DNA of 57,504 nucleotides from JAKAGZ01 sp035266865 (GCA_035266865.1 DATFMR010000055.1:1-57504); one strand, 5' to 3'. Shown: positions 9,519 to 18,699, counted from the stretch's first letter. The notes: generated by a model from the sequence alone, not told the origin. Program-made: numbers and translations.

Positions 9519-10028
9519 TCAGTTTAAATACCTTTCTTTCAAAATTTTTATGTGATGCAGTTCGTGCCCGGCAATTATAAATAAAATTGCCCTAACTGTC
9601 ACGTCACTATTGTTTGCGGTTCCTCTTTTATTCAATTCCTTTTCTCCAAAAGAATAAAATAAAACAAGATTAGAATTCCTTAACAATCCATATTCATCAA
9701 CAAGACTTTTGAATGACCTTTTATTGAATTCCGCCTCTTTCACATAATCATCTTGTTCCATTCCAGGCAAAGATTGTTTTTCTCCTCTCGCAATACACAA
9801 AGCCCTGTAGGCGAAAATTCTTTCCGTGTCTACCATATGCCCCAGTAATTCTTTTATACTCCACTTACCTACATCGTAACTGGTGTTAGCTTTTTCTTCG
9901 GGAATGGAATTAAATAATTCAAGATTTTCATTCAGTTGTTTTTCAAGGGTTTCTAAAATATTATCACTTTCCAGTTCCTGTATGTATTTGTGATAATATA
10001 CTGCATAATCATTTTTAGATGGGCGCAT
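9519..10028 (-). CDS. DinB family protein
   Basis: Four-helix DinB/YfiT-like metalloprotein of 169 residues. Putative metal-ligand histidines appear in the usual places: WSIKELLGHMVDTE (about residue 75) and AGHELHHIKIL near the C-terminus. Members act as thiol-dependent S-transferases or metal-dependent hydrolases, or have no known role; the substrate cannot be assigned here. A GGAG stands just upstream of the ATG. It is convergent with waaA (18 bp) and 85 bp downstream of the asparaginase gene on the same strand. Confidence 0.88.
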   Translation of the reverse strand: MRPSKNDYAVYYHKYIQELESDNILETLEKQLNENLELFNSIPEEKANTSYDVGKWSIKELLGHMVDTERIFAYRALCIARGEKQSLPGMEQDDYVKEAEFNKRSFKSLVDEYGLLRNSNLVLFYSFGEKELNKRGTANNSDVTVRAILFIIAGHELHHIKILKERYLN

Positions 10029-10113
10029 TACAACTCCATACCATTAAGTAAAATTAATATTGAGCAAGCCATAGTTTCTATCAATAATTCAATAATTTAT
10101 GTTTAGTGAAATT

Positions 10114-11103
10114 CTATTCCCAAATTTTTACTTCAAAGGTCCCAGCCGATGTTGCCACTCCACGAAACATACCTTCAGTATTAAATGAGAAAGCAAAATT
10201 TCCATCTTTATCTACTCCTATAACTCCCCCATCTCCGGGCTGCAATCTGTTCTGTATCATCTCATCTTCTGCCTGCTGTAATGTCATTCCTTTGTATTCC
10301 ATTAAAGCTGAAATGTTAAAAGCTATATTATTTTTTATAAATATTTCCCCGGTTCCTGTACCGGATATTCCGCAGGTTCTATTATTCGCGTAGGTTCCTG
10401 CGCCGACAATCGGAGAATCACCAACTCTGCCGGGAATCTTTCCTGTTAAACCGCCCGTTGAAGTTCCGGCTGCAATATTACCGTATTGATCAATACAAAC
10501 ACAACCAACTGTTCCATGTTTCTCTTTGTCCATTTTTTCTTTCCATTTTTCCCACGAAGCTTTTCTATGTGGCGTATCGAAATAATTATTATCAACCCAT
10601 TTCAATCCGAATTCTTTTCCAAGAAGATCGGCTCCTTCACCAGCAAATAATACGTGTCTTGTATTCTCCATTACCATTTTTGCAAGTTTAATCGGGTGGG
10701 CAATATGTTTAACTCCGGCTACGGCTCCTGTACTCAAATCCTCTCCAAGCATCACGCAGGCATCAAGTTCGTGTGTGCCATCGGCCGTAAATACAGCTCC
10801 TATGCCTGAATTAAATTTAGGATCAGTTTCAAAATATTGTATTACAGCTTCAACTGCATCAATAGACTTGCCACCATCTGCAAGAATATCCTGCCCGATT
10901 TTCAGTGCGTGAGCAAGTGCATCGGTATAAGCCTTTTTAACAGAATCAGGAAGATTTTTACTTATCGTCCCTGCACCGCCGTGGATTACAACTGTGTACC
11001 TGCCGGATTTTCCCTGGGCAAAAGTTATCGAGTTATGAAATCCAAACTGAATTATTGAAAAGATAATTAAAATTAGCCATAATTTAATAGCTGATAATTT
11101 CAT
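10114..11103 (-). CDS. Isoaspartyl peptidase / plant-type L-asparaginase (Ntn hydrolase), exported
   Basis: N-terminal nucleophile hydrolase made as a precursor that cleaves itself before a Thr. The Thr of HGTVGCVC, residue 198 with the start used here, is the expected nucleophile. GNIAAGTSTGG and GTGTGE complete the active-site region, and VVIHGGAGTI marks the N-terminal strand. A signal peptide (KLSAIKLWLILIIFSII, cleavage probably after FAQ) puts it in the periplasm, where it would hydrolyse isoaspartyl dipeptides or asparagine. I chose the ATG at 11103, not an upstream TTG at 11124, because GGAGG lies 7 bases before it. Confidence 0.93.
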   Translation of the reverse strand: MKLSAIKLWLILIIFSIIQFGFHNSITFAQGKSGRYTVVIHGGAGTISKNLPDSVKKAYTDALAHALKIGQDILADGGKSIDAVEAVIQYFETDPKFNSGIGAVFTADGTHELDACVMLGEDLSTGAVAGVKHIAHPIKLAKMVMENTRHVLFAGEGADLLGKEFGLKWVDNNYFDTPHRKASWEKWKEKMDKEKHGTVGCVCIDQYGNIAAGTSTGGLTGKIPGRVGDSPIVGAGTYANNRTCGISGTGTGEIFIKNNIAFNISALMEYKGMTLQQAEDEMIQNRLQPGDGGVIGVDKDGNFAFSFNTEGMFRGVATSAGTFEVKIWE

Positions 11104-11110
11104 AGATATT

Positions 11111-11115
11111 CCTCC
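11111..11115 (-). promoter_or_regulatory. Shine-Dalgarno sequence fixing the asparaginase start
   Basis: GGAGG on the minus strand, 7 bases from the ATG at 11103. It falls inside the longer TTG-initiated frame and argues for the shorter protein, which then begins directly with a normal signal peptide. Confidence 0.7.
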
Positions 11116-11341
11116 GGAATTCAAATTTGTTCTTTTGATTCAATAGACTAAAATAGAGGTAAAAGGAGTTATAATTCAAGTAAAAGATATAATAATCTTC
11201 AAACTTATTATTAGCATTTTGAACCCCACCAGCTATAGATGACAAAATCAAATTTTATTGTTATTATTTTTGATTTATGCACATATAAAAATTTATAAAT
11301 TGTAATTTAATTCATAACAAAGTTATTTTAATTATAACAAA

Positions 11342-11833
11342 ATGGAAACTTTTATGATCTCTAATTCATCTATTGCACAAATTATTCAATTAATGCTTGC
11401 ACCTGGATTAATGATTTCTGCCTGTGGTCTATTATTATTAGGTATGAATAATAAGTATTCACTTGTGGTTAACAGGATAAGATTACTTAACGAGGAAAGA
11501 AGAAAGTTTCTTGGCAAAAATGAAGGGAAAGATTTTAATTATGATGAAAATGTAAGACTTGAAAGTATTTCAATGCAGATTGCCGGGTTACTGGTAAGAG
11601 TAAAATATGTAAGAAACGCTGTTTTATCATACACAATTGCAGTTGCGTTTTTTGTGGTTACTTCTCTGCTTATTGGATTACAGTTAGCATTTAAGGAAAT
11701 GGATTTTACCTCTGCTGTAACTGTCTGTTTCCTTTTGGGAATGGTTTCTGTTGTAACAGGAATAATTTATGCAGCTTATGAAACTAAGAAAGGATATGAC
11801 ATTATTCATCTTGAAGTAAAGATTGATGAATAA
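11342..11833 (+). CDS. DUF2721 family membrane protein
   Basis: Small integral membrane protein of 163 residues with the DUF2721 pattern. The first hydrophobic segment (IAQIIQLMLAPGLMISACGLLLLG) is followed by the conserved amphipathic NRIRLLNEERR stretch, then two more membrane segments near residues 90-112 and 120-142. No biochemical function is established for the family. It is divergent from the asparaginase (238 bp between starts) and ends 4 bp from the convergent desaturase. No strong Shine-Dalgarno sequence is present; Met5 is an alternative start. Confidence 0.85.
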   Translation: METFMISNSSIAQIIQLMLAPGLMISACGLLLLGMNNKYSLVVNRIRLLNEERRKFLGKNEGKDFNYDENVRLESISMQIAGLLVRVKYVRNAVLSYTIAVAFFVVTSLLIGLQLAFKEMDFTSAVTVCFLLGMVSVVTGIIYAAYETKKGYDIIHLEVKIDE

Positions 11834-11837
11834 TTAA

Positions 11838-12866
11838 TTACCGGATTCCGTTCATCTCAAATTTCTTTTTTTTCAATTGACGGAAACTTATTAATTTTCT
11901 TTGTTGCTCATCCCATAAACTTAAAAAAGTGCTGCGGAAACTGGTCTTTAGTGTTAGGATTTTTGCTTTCTGAAATACAGGGTTTTCCTTATGGCATTTT
12001 TCCAGCATGTAGTTAGGTATTTTCGGACTTAAATGATGAATATGATGGAACCCTATATTACCTGTAAACCATTGAAGAACCTTTGGTAATTTATAAAATG
12101 AACTTCCTTCCATTGCAGCCTGTGTATAATCCCAGGCTTCATTACTGTCCCAGTAAGTATCTTCAAATTGATGTTGAATAAAAAACAGCCATGTTCCTGT
12201 TGATGAACTTATAAAGGTAATCGGTAACTGAACCATTAAAAAGGCTTTAAACCCGATCAGCCAGATTATGCCGGTGACCATTACAGCAATCGCAAAACTT
12301 GTCCAATAAACACTTTTGTAAACCGGTTTTAACGCTTTTTCTTTATAATCAGGAATTCTGTAAAGGAACGCAAATAAAATAGTAGGTATTATTAAAAATA
12401 ATATTAATGGATTTCTATAAAGCCGATATTTAAATCTTTCCCATTTTGATTTTTTCAAAAACTCCTGGACAGTCATAGTATAAATATCACCTATTCCGCG
12501 ATGCTCTAAATTGCCTGCACTTGCATGGTGAATTGCATGACTTTTTCTCCAGTAGTGATAAGGAGTAAGAGTAAGCACACTTATAAACATTCCCATATAA
12601 TCGTTCGCTTTTTTAGAATTAAAAAACGATCCATGCCCGCAGTCGTGCTGAATAATAAATAGTCTTGCAATAAATCCGGCAGCAGGAAAAGCCATAGCTA
12701 GTGTAAGCCAATAACTAACATCGAGACAAAAGTACATTAAGTACCATAATGTAACGAAAGGCAAAAACGAATTGATAAACTGCCAGATACTCTTACCATT
12801 GCTAGATACCTGGTAGCTTGAAACTATCTTCTGCCATAAAGGTTTATTTGATTTATTTTCGAACAT
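11838..12866 (-). CDS. Membrane fatty acid desaturase
   Basis: Integral-membrane di-iron acyl desaturase of 342 residues, introducing double bonds into membrane fatty acids. The three histidine boxes are intact: HDCGH (about residue 74), HAIHH (about 109) and HHIHH (about 275). Pairs of hydrophobic segments surround them in the usual order. The overall pattern resembles the delta-12/omega-6 group, but regioselectivity cannot be read from sequence. The reaction needs O2 and an electron donor, so this hints at aerobic or facultative growth. It is the last gene of a minus-strand series, 101 bp from the small gene upstream. Confidence 0.93.
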   Translation of the reverse strand: MFENKSNKPLWQKIVSSYQVSSNGKSIWQFINSFLPFVTLWYLMYFCLDVSYWLTLAMAFPAAGFIARLFIIQHDCGHGSFFNSKKANDYMGMFISVLTLTPYHYWRKSHAIHHASAGNLEHRGIGDIYTMTVQEFLKKSKWERFKYRLYRNPLILFLIIPTILFAFLYRIPDYKEKALKPVYKSVYWTSFAIAVMVTGIIWLIGFKAFLMVQLPITFISSSTGTWLFFIQHQFEDTYWDSNEAWDYTQAAMEGSSFYKLPKVLQWFTGNIGFHHIHHLSPKIPNYMLEKCHKENPVFQKAKILTLKTSFRSTFLSLWDEQQRKLISFRQLKKKKFEMNGIR

Positions 12867-12967
12867 TTTCGGGATGAATATTTATAAGATTAATGATGAA
12901 ATATACCAATAAAAAATCGGGTATAAAAATAATTTACATAAACGGATACAGCCAAATAGAATAATTA

Positions 12968-13156
12968 TTATTTATTAAGGAAATAGCCCGCTAGACCATA
13001 TAATATCATAAAAATTGAAATCCCTATTATCCTGGCATTTCTAATTTTTCTTGAAATCCTGGTTCCTTTTGTTTGCTTGTTGTCGGAGTAGTCGAGAATT
13101 TTATCTTTTAGAAGATAAGTAAGTAGTCCGGCTAAAATTGCAAATAGTGAAAACAT
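12968..13156 (-). CDS. Small membrane protein, 62 aa, unknown
   Basis: Two predicted transmembrane helices: residues 1-16 (MFSLFAILAGLLTYLL) and about 42-59 (NARIIGISIFMILYGLAGYF). A basic loop between them (KQTKGTRISRKIRNAR) suggests both ends face out and the loop stays in the cytoplasm. I recognise no family. It lies 23 bp downstream of the HhH-like gene on the same strand and may be the last member of the efflux transcript. Confidence 0.6.
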   Translation of the reverse strand: MFSLFAILAGLLTYLLKDKILDYSDNKQTKGTRISRKIRNARIIGISIFMILYGLAGYFLNK

Positions 13157-13179
13157 ATTGATGTATAAAAAATGTCTGG

Positions 13180-13692
13180 TTATTGATTCTCAACCGAATA
13201 TTGCCATAAAGCTTTATCGAGTTCTCTTAAATTAATTTTATGCTTTTGAGCTAAACTTCTGCAGAATAAAGTATAATCCCACCACAACTGAAAATTATAA
13301 ACTGGCGGCTTTTTAAGACCTAAAGACCAGAGAGCACGATAGTCTAAAATTGGATATTGAAAATCGGATGCATAATGTAAAATTACCGATGCTGTTGGCC
13401 AGCTAACTCCTTTCAATAAAAGCAAAATTTCGATTTTTACTTTTTCATCATTTGTTGAAAATGAAAGCCGGGTTACATCTTTAATAAATACTTCATCGTT
13501 CTTTTTACAAAGTGGTTTGGTGCGCGGTGTTTTCCATTCACAAAAGGTAAGAAAATCCTTTTTATTTAGATAACCCTTTTTCTTTATTCGCGGAATAATC
13601 TCATTTTCTGCAATAAGATCACCTTCAAATTCATATCTTCCAGCAAGAGCTGACAATTTACGGGGATCAAATCTTAATCTAAATTTCTTCAT
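13180..13692 (-). CDS. Conserved hypothetical protein with helix-hairpin-helix/EndoIII-like segment
   Basis: 170-residue basic protein without membrane segments. The segment LLKGVSWPTASVILHYA (about residues 90-106) resembles the LPGVGxxTA hairpin of HhH-GPD DNA glycosylases. The following ILDYRALWSLG sits where those enzymes have their catalytic Asp (VDTHV). There is no FeS-cluster cysteine motif and the protein is shorter than a full glycosylase. A DNA-related role is inference. It starts 8 bp after the TolC-like gene, so it probably belongs to the efflux transcript by position, not by function. Confidence 0.78.
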   Translation of the reverse strand: MKKFRLRFDPRKLSALAGRYEFEGDLIAENEIIPRIKKKGYLNKKDFLTFCEWKTPRTKPLCKKNDEVFIKDVTRLSFSTNDEKVKIEILLLLKGVSWPTASVILHYASDFQYPILDYRALWSLGLKKPPVYNFQLWWDYTLFCRSLAQKHKINLRELDKALWQYSVENQ

Positions 13693-13700
13693 TAAGAAAT

Positions 13701-15134
13701 TTATTGATATTTATGCATTGTTTTTCTTTCAAGGTCGGCAATTGATAATTTATAATCTATCAATGCATTCAAACTGTTTGTTTTAGCATCTGTCAGACGG
13801 ATCTGCATTTGAGCAAGGTCAAAACTTGTAATATTACCGGATTCAAATCTTGATAGAGATATGTCGTAACTTTTCTGTGCAAGGTTTACAGATTTACTCA
13901 AAACTTCTACTCTTGCTTTTGCTGCTTTTATCCTGTTCACCAGAGCAATAATTTCCTGCTTAATTTCTTTTCCGCGGTTTTGATAATCCAGTTTTGCCTG
14001 GTCTAGTTGGGCTTCCGCCGCTTCTACCAGCCTGTTGTTTTTTCCCCAATCGAGAATAGGAACAGATACTGAGAAAACCACATTCCTGTCTTCAGCAAAG
14101 TCACGAAAAATATTTGAAAATTGATTATCATTTTTATTTATGCCGTAATTTGCTGAAAGCATAGCACTGACATTTCCTTTAGAACTTACTTCATCAACTG
14201 ATAAATTCTTTAGACTTATTTCTGACTCTGCATTCTTTAGTTCTGTCCTGTTAGCAATTGCATATTGAACTGCCTGGTCAAGATCAATATCAACCGGATT
14301 GTATTCCAGTGTAGCAGTTGCTTCAATATTTTCATCAATTGGAATTCCAATTAAAACTTTAAAATCATTTTTTGCATTTTCGTATAATGTTCGAGTACTT
14401 AAAAGTTCATTCCTGCTTGCTGCAAGATCTACTTCAAGCTGCAGAGCTTCAACTTCTGCAATTAAACCGGCTTTAAATTTATTTTGTGCAGTATTGTATT
14501 GAGTTTCATTTTGTTTAACTTTTTCCTCTGCTATTTCAACATTCTTTTTTGCCTGGTATAACCTGAAAAAGGCTACTGTAACATTATAGATCACATCCTT
14601 TTCTGCTTTCGAATAATTTCTTTGTGCTATTTCAGAATTTATCTCTGCACGCTCAAGGTCAGCAGATAAAGTATTAAAGGTAAAAAGCGGCTGCTGTAAA
14701 CGTAAACTTAAATTTGAATAATAATCTGTAGGTATATCTTTAACGGCACTAAATTGATTTCTTTTCCACATAGTTCCTACTAATGAAAAGGTACCATTTG
14801 TGAAAGCTATCGGCTGTGTAAAAAATAATTGCCCCTGCAATGTTGTGTATCCTATTTCGTAAAATTCTTCACTTCCTGTATTAGGATTAAACTGACTGGA
14901 AAGAGTTCTTGAATAACTTGGCAGATTAAATTTCATATCAACTGAAGTTCTTAAACCAAGCTTTACCGCTTCCAATGATTTTTTTGAACTTTCAAGTGAA
15001 TACTCAGCAGATTTTATTCCATAACTTTCTTTTAATGCAATAGAAATTGCATCTTTAAGTGTCAAAACCTTTTGAGCTTGCACTACTGAAATCAGCGTAA
15101 CAGATATTAAAATAATTTTAAAGAAAATCTTCAT
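13701..15134 (-). CDS. TolC-family outer membrane efflux protein
   Basis: Outer-membrane channel subunit with two repeated long coiled-coil OEP domains (about residues 25-220 and 260-470). It carries a cleavable signal peptide (KIFFKIILISVTLISVVQAQ). Family marks are AEIEVEALQLEVDLAAS-like helices (QFKAGLIAEVEALQLE), the second-repeat SRFESGNITSFDLAQMQ, and a final DYKLSIADLER helix. ATG at 15134 is preferred over GTG at 15137, with AAAGGGA upstream. It follows the FtsX-type permease by 27 bp and would form the outer-membrane exit of that adaptor-permease system. Confidence 0.93.
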   Translation of the reverse strand: MKIFFKIILISVTLISVVQAQKVLTLKDAISIALKESYGIKSAEYSLESSKKSLEAVKLGLRTSVDMKFNLPSYSRTLSSQFNPNTGSEEFYEIGYTTLQGQLFFTQPIAFTNGTFSLVGTMWKRNQFSAVKDIPTDYYSNLSLRLQQPLFTFNTLSADLERAEINSEIAQRNYSKAEKDVIYNVTVAFFRLYQAKKNVEIAEEKVKQNETQYNTAQNKFKAGLIAEVEALQLEVDLAASRNELLSTRTLYENAKNDFKVLIGIPIDENIEATATLEYNPVDIDLDQAVQYAIANRTELKNAESEISLKNLSVDEVSSKGNVSAMLSANYGINKNDNQFSNIFRDFAEDRNVVFSVSVPILDWGKNNRLVEAAEAQLDQAKLDYQNRGKEIKQEIIALVNRIKAAKARVEVLSKSVNLAQKSYDISLSRFESGNITSFDLAQMQIRLTDAKTNSLNALIDYKLSIADLERKTMHKYQ

Positions 15135-15164
15135 CACTGTTTTTCCCTTTCAATTTTGAAATTC

Positions 15165-16466
15165 TTATTCATATCGAAGTGAATCAATTGGATTTTTTTC
15201 TGCAGCTTGTTTTGCAGGGTAGATTCCGAAAATTAGCCCCGTTGCAACTGAAACAATAAAAGCAAGAGCGACCGATAATGGAGAAATAATAGTATTCCAG
15301 TTAGCATATGTTGAAATGAGAGACGTTAGTATGAAACCAACCAAAATTCCAAGCAATCCTCCAGCAACACTAATCGTTAACGCCTCAAAAAGAAACTGAT
15401 GTAAGATGTTCTTTTTAGTTGCACCAACTGCTCTTCTCACTCCTATTTCCCTGGTTCTTTCCAGAATGTTTGCCAGCATAATATTCATGATTCCAATTCC
15501 ACCAACAAGCAAGGAAATTCCTGCAATTGCACCCATCACAATATTAAAAATTCGTTGGGTTTTTTGTTTCTGTTCAAGTAATTGCTCAGGCAAAATAATT
15601 TCGTAATCGGCTACTCCATAATGCCGCCTTTCCATAATTCTACTTATTAATGATGCTGCTTCTTTCAACTGATCTGAATCTTTCACCTTTACAGTTAATT
15701 GATCTACAGCATTCCTGTCGACAACTTCAGCGCTATTATCATCTCCCGTAATAATAACCATTCCCCGAATGGACAAAGAGTTGCCCTGTTCAAGCTTTTC
15801 AGTTTTGTACATCATTGTGGTGATAGGGATGTAAATATCCTGGTTGAAATTTCTTAACCCGAGACCAGCTATTCCTGTGCCTGTTACATTTTTTGGCGAA
15901 ACTACACCAATAACTGAAAACCAGAGATCACCGATTTTGATTTTTTTCATAAAGGGATCTTCAAACCGGAAAATTTTTTCTTTTACCCCGTAGCCGATTA
16001 CACAAACGTTTGCAAAAATTGAACTCTGGTAGGAATTAAAAAATCCGCCGGAAATAATTTTTGAATTAAAAGTCCTCGGGTAATCAGGAGTTGTTCCAAC
16101 TAAATTAGTTTCAATAAGATTAGATTTATACATCACCTGCACTTTCATATCTCTCTGGGGAGTTATTTCGGAAACCATCGGATTTATTTCTTTAATTGCT
16201 TTAGCATCTTTTATGGTTAGCCCGGTTGAGAATGAAGCTTTTTTATTTTTTTTGATTTGCGGTGCGACAGCCTTTTTTATGATTATATTGTTAGTTCCCA
16301 TTAACTCAATTTGCTGCAGTGTTTCCTCTTTAGCTCCTTCACCAATAGACATCATTGCAATTACAGCCGCAACACCAAATATAATTCCCAGCATTGTAAG
16401 TGCCGCGCGCATCTTATTGGATTGAAGTCCTTTAATTCCAATCCTGAATGATTCCATTGTCTTCAT
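15165..16466 (-). CDS. ABC transporter permease, MacB/FtsX type (no ATPase domain)
   Basis: Permease of the macrolide/lipoprotein-type ABC family, 433 residues. An N-terminal transmembrane helix (MRAALTMLGIIFGVAAVIAMMSIG) is followed by a large periplasmic MacB_PCD domain (about 45-290) and three C-terminal helices. The latter include the conserved RTREIGVRRAVGATKKNIL segment and FEALTISVAGGLLGILVG. It has only the membrane part; MacB itself carries an N-terminal ATPase that is absent here. Its ATG overlaps the stop of the adaptor gene (TAATG), so translation is coupled. It should work with the adaptor and TolC-like protein, but the ATPase must come from elsewhere. Confidence 0.92.
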   Translation of the reverse strand: MKTMESFRIGIKGLQSNKMRAALTMLGIIFGVAAVIAMMSIGEGAKEETLQQIELMGTNNIIIKKAVAPQIKKNKKASFSTGLTIKDAKAIKEINPMVSEITPQRDMKVQVMYKSNLIETNLVGTTPDYPRTFNSKIISGGFFNSYQSSIFANVCVIGYGVKEKIFRFEDPFMKKIKIGDLWFSVIGVVSPKNVTGTGIAGLGLRNFNQDIYIPITTMMYKTEKLEQGNSLSIRGMVIITGDDNSAEVVDRNAVDQLTVKVKDSDQLKEAASLISRIMERRHYGVADYEIILPEQLLEQKQKTQRIFNIVMGAIAGISLLVGGIGIMNIMLANILERTREIGVRRAVGATKKNILHQFLFEALTISVAGGLLGILVGFILTSLISTYANWNTIISPLSVALAFIVSVATGLIFGIYPAKQAAEKNPIDSLRYE

Positions 16467-17848
16467 TAATTGCCCCCGGCAGGAAGACTTACTGAATTTG
16501 AATTATCGGAGGAAATTTCTGTTCCGTCTATTTTAAGATTCGGATCCCGTAATGCTACTTCATCACCCGATTCCAATCCTTTTTTTATTACAACAAAGTT
16601 GTCACTTTTTTCACCTACTTCAACTTCTTCTTCATCAAATCCAGCACCGCTCTTTATAAATACGATCTTTTTCCCATCTTTTTCAAATACTGCTTCCTGC
16701 GGAACATATAGTACATTAGACACCTGATTGATTATTAATTTATTGCTGGTGGTCATACCCGGTTTTAAAATATCCGATTTAGAAAGTATCTGAACAAGAA
16801 CTTCAAAAACTTTTATTTGTGAATCTTTACTTTTGTTTTTTCCCAGTGCGGCAATACTTGATATTTTGCCTTTAAATGTGCTGTCCTGGAAAGCGTCAAG
16901 TGTGATGAGAACTTCCTGTCCCTTTTTCACTTTACTTACATCAACTTCATTTACAAAAGTTTTACTTTCCATTGCAGATAGATCGGGCAGACTTATAACT
17001 GGCTGTCCACCCCAGGGTGTATCTCCAATTGCAAATTTTCTACCCGTCGACCAGTTGTTTTCGTAAACAACCAGGCCTTCTTTGGGTGCTTTTAGTGTTA
17101 ATTGATCAAGGTCCTTTTGTGCTTTATCCCGGTCAGCTTTCTTTTGTTCAATTTCTATATTCATTTTATCCAGCTCAGATTGCTGAACAATTTTTTTGGA
17201 CTCAAGATCCTGCTTTGCTTTTTTGAGCATTAATTCATTTTTCTGGTGATTTAATTTTGCTTCTCTCTGTTTTATGTCCGCTTCAAACTTTATTTGTTCG
17301 AGGCTTAACTTAGACAGTTCAAATTGAAGTTCAGCTGTCTTTAATGCTGATTCCATTCCGGTAAGATCTGCCTGTTGAGTAGCGATTAATTTTTTCTTAT
17401 CGGAAATTCCTACATCAAGTTTTGATTGCGCATCTTTTAAGTTTGTTAATGCTTCGGATGGATCAAATTGGGCAACAATATCACCGGGTTTAACGTATGT
17501 TCCTTCTGCAACAAGATTTACAATTTTTAGTTGTCCTCTGATCCTGGGGGCCGAAATTGAAGTTGCATTTTTTGCCTGGATTTCACCACTTTCAGTAACA
17601 GAAACAAGAAAATTATCTTTTTTTACTTTATATACCGGAACGTTACTATTGCCCCCCGAGACTGATGAAACAAAAAAGATTAGAATTAGAAAAATAACAA
17701 GAGCCCCGGAAGCAACCAGCCTTCCATTTTTTAAGAAATCGGGAAGCTTAGATTTTTTTAATTTGGCATCCAGTTTATCCAAATATTTATTTAACAGTTC
17801 AAGTGCTGTCTGTAAATAATTTTTAAGTGTTTTTTTTGATTCATCCAT
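16466..17848 (-). CDS. Periplasmic adaptor (MacA/HlyD family membrane fusion protein)
   Basis: Membrane fusion protein linking the inner-membrane permease to the outer-membrane channel. A charged cytoplasmic N-terminus is followed by one membrane anchor (about residues 46-66). Then come a lipoyl half-motif (VSVTESGEIQAKNATSI), a long Lys/Glu-rich coiled-coil hairpin (about 145-250), the second lipoyl half (LKAPKEGLVVYEN), and beta-barrel and membrane-proximal domains. The N-terminal extension before the anchor is longer than in MacA. AGGA precedes the ATG by about 9 bases. It is first in the adaptor-permease-TolC order. Confidence 0.92.
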   Translation of the reverse strand: MDESKKTLKNYLQTALELLNKYLDKLDAKLKKSKLPDFLKNGRLVASGALVIFLILIFFVSSVSGGNSNVPVYKVKKDNFLVSVTESGEIQAKNATSISAPRIRGQLKIVNLVAEGTYVKPGDIVAQFDPSEALTNLKDAQSKLDVGISDKKKLIATQQADLTGMESALKTAELQFELSKLSLEQIKFEADIKQREAKLNHQKNELMLKKAKQDLESKKIVQQSELDKMNIEIEQKKADRDKAQKDLDQLTLKAPKEGLVVYENNWSTGRKFAIGDTPWGGQPVISLPDLSAMESKTFVNEVDVSKVKKGQEVLITLDAFQDSTFKGKISSIAALGKNKSKDSQIKVFEVLVQILSKSDILKPGMTTSNKLIINQVSNVLYVPQEAVFEKDGKKIVFIKSGAGFDEEEVEVGEKSDNFVVIKKGLESGDEVALRDPNLKIDGTEISSDNSNSVSLPAGGN

Positions 17849-18231
17849 TGAAAATTTTCCTGTTATATTTACTTATCTGTCAATAATTAAAATATCTATA
17901 ATATGTTACCAATTAAAGATATTTTTGATAAATGGTATGTTAAAAATTGTTAAAATGCCTACTTATTAGACTAAAGAAATGACCATTTTGTTCACACTTT
18001 TTTAGTAATTTCCGCTTTTTATTTTTGATTGAGAAATGAGGATCACAATGGGATTACATAGTAGTTTTCGCTTTATAGAAATATAGAAAAGTGAGTAACT
18101 TTTTGAAGGTAATAATTCATACACATTACAAGTGTATGACATACAGCTTACAAACTGTTTTGCAATTGCAAAATATTTTGAATTACCGCTGGTTGGATTT
18201 CCGCAATAATTGATTCAAGGAATAATTGATG
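17849..18231. other. Gene-free region upstream of the efflux operon, with two palindromes
   Basis: 383 bp of AT-rich sequence between the 3' end of the YbaK-type gene and the start of the adaptor gene, both minus strand; it should hold the efflux promoter. Two symmetric elements stand out. TCATACAC / GTGTATGA (18117-18124 and 18132-18139) is separated by 7 bases, and TTTTGCAATTGCAAAA (18158-18173) is a perfect 16-bp palindrome. Both could be repressor operators. I see no convincing gene, RNA or terminator here. Confidence 0.5.
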
Positions 18232-18699
18232 TTAAGATAAATAACTGAATTCCAGGATTATCGGTTCAACTAGCTTCGAAAAATCCCTGTAGCTCATTTT
18301 TATTATTTGTCTGTGCGAACAAGCATTAAATGTAATTTCATAATCCTCAGAAAGACTTTTTGAAACATATACAGGAATATTATAAAGATTACCAAATGGT
18401 GGCATTGCTCCAATTTCACAATCTGGAAACTTGTCTTTAAATTCCTGTTCGTGTGCAAGCCTTACTTCTCTTGCTCCCAAGGCTTCTTTTAATTTTGTAA
18501 AATTAATTTTATAGGAACCCGGCAAAACTGTCATCGCCATATTTCCGTCCACAAAAACTAATACGGATTTTGCTATTGATTTACCCGGTGTATGCGTTAG
18601 TTCGGCAATTTCCTGCGAAGTAAAAGCAGGTGAATGATTCATTGTAATATATCTTACCCTGTTGCTGTCAAGAAAATATGTTAGTTTGTTCGGTATCAT
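18232..18699 (-). CDS. YbaK/ProX-type aminoacyl-tRNA deacylase
   Basis: 155-residue single-domain editing protein that in characterised members hydrolyses mischarged tRNA (Cys- or Ala-tRNA-Pro) or related substrates. Family features are FTSQEIAELTHTPGKSIAKSVLVF with the Lys of the substrate site, MTVLPGSYKINF, and the C-terminal IGAMPPFG loop with ITFNACSHRQIIKMSY. The specific mischarged tRNA cannot be told from sequence. Start: ATG preceded by GAGGGGAAGTA. It lies 32 bp downstream of the GYD gene on the same strand. Confidence 0.9.
   Translation of the reverse strand: MIPNKLTYFLDSNRVRYITMNHSPAFTSQEIAELTHTPGKSIAKSVLVFVDGNMAMTVLPGSYKINFTKLKEALGAREVRLAHEQEFKDKFPDCEIGAMPPFGNLYNIPVYVSKSLSEDYEITFNACSHRQIIKMSYRDFSKLVEPIILEFSYLS

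Noticed and set aside
11104..11124. TTG start for the asparaginase gene
   Set aside because: GGAGG seven bases before the internal ATG gives a better start and a normal signal peptide.
18048..18086. 12-codon ORF with a GAGG-like site in the efflux promoter region
   Set aside because: Too short, and a chance ribosome-like site is expected in a 383-bp gap; no second evidence.
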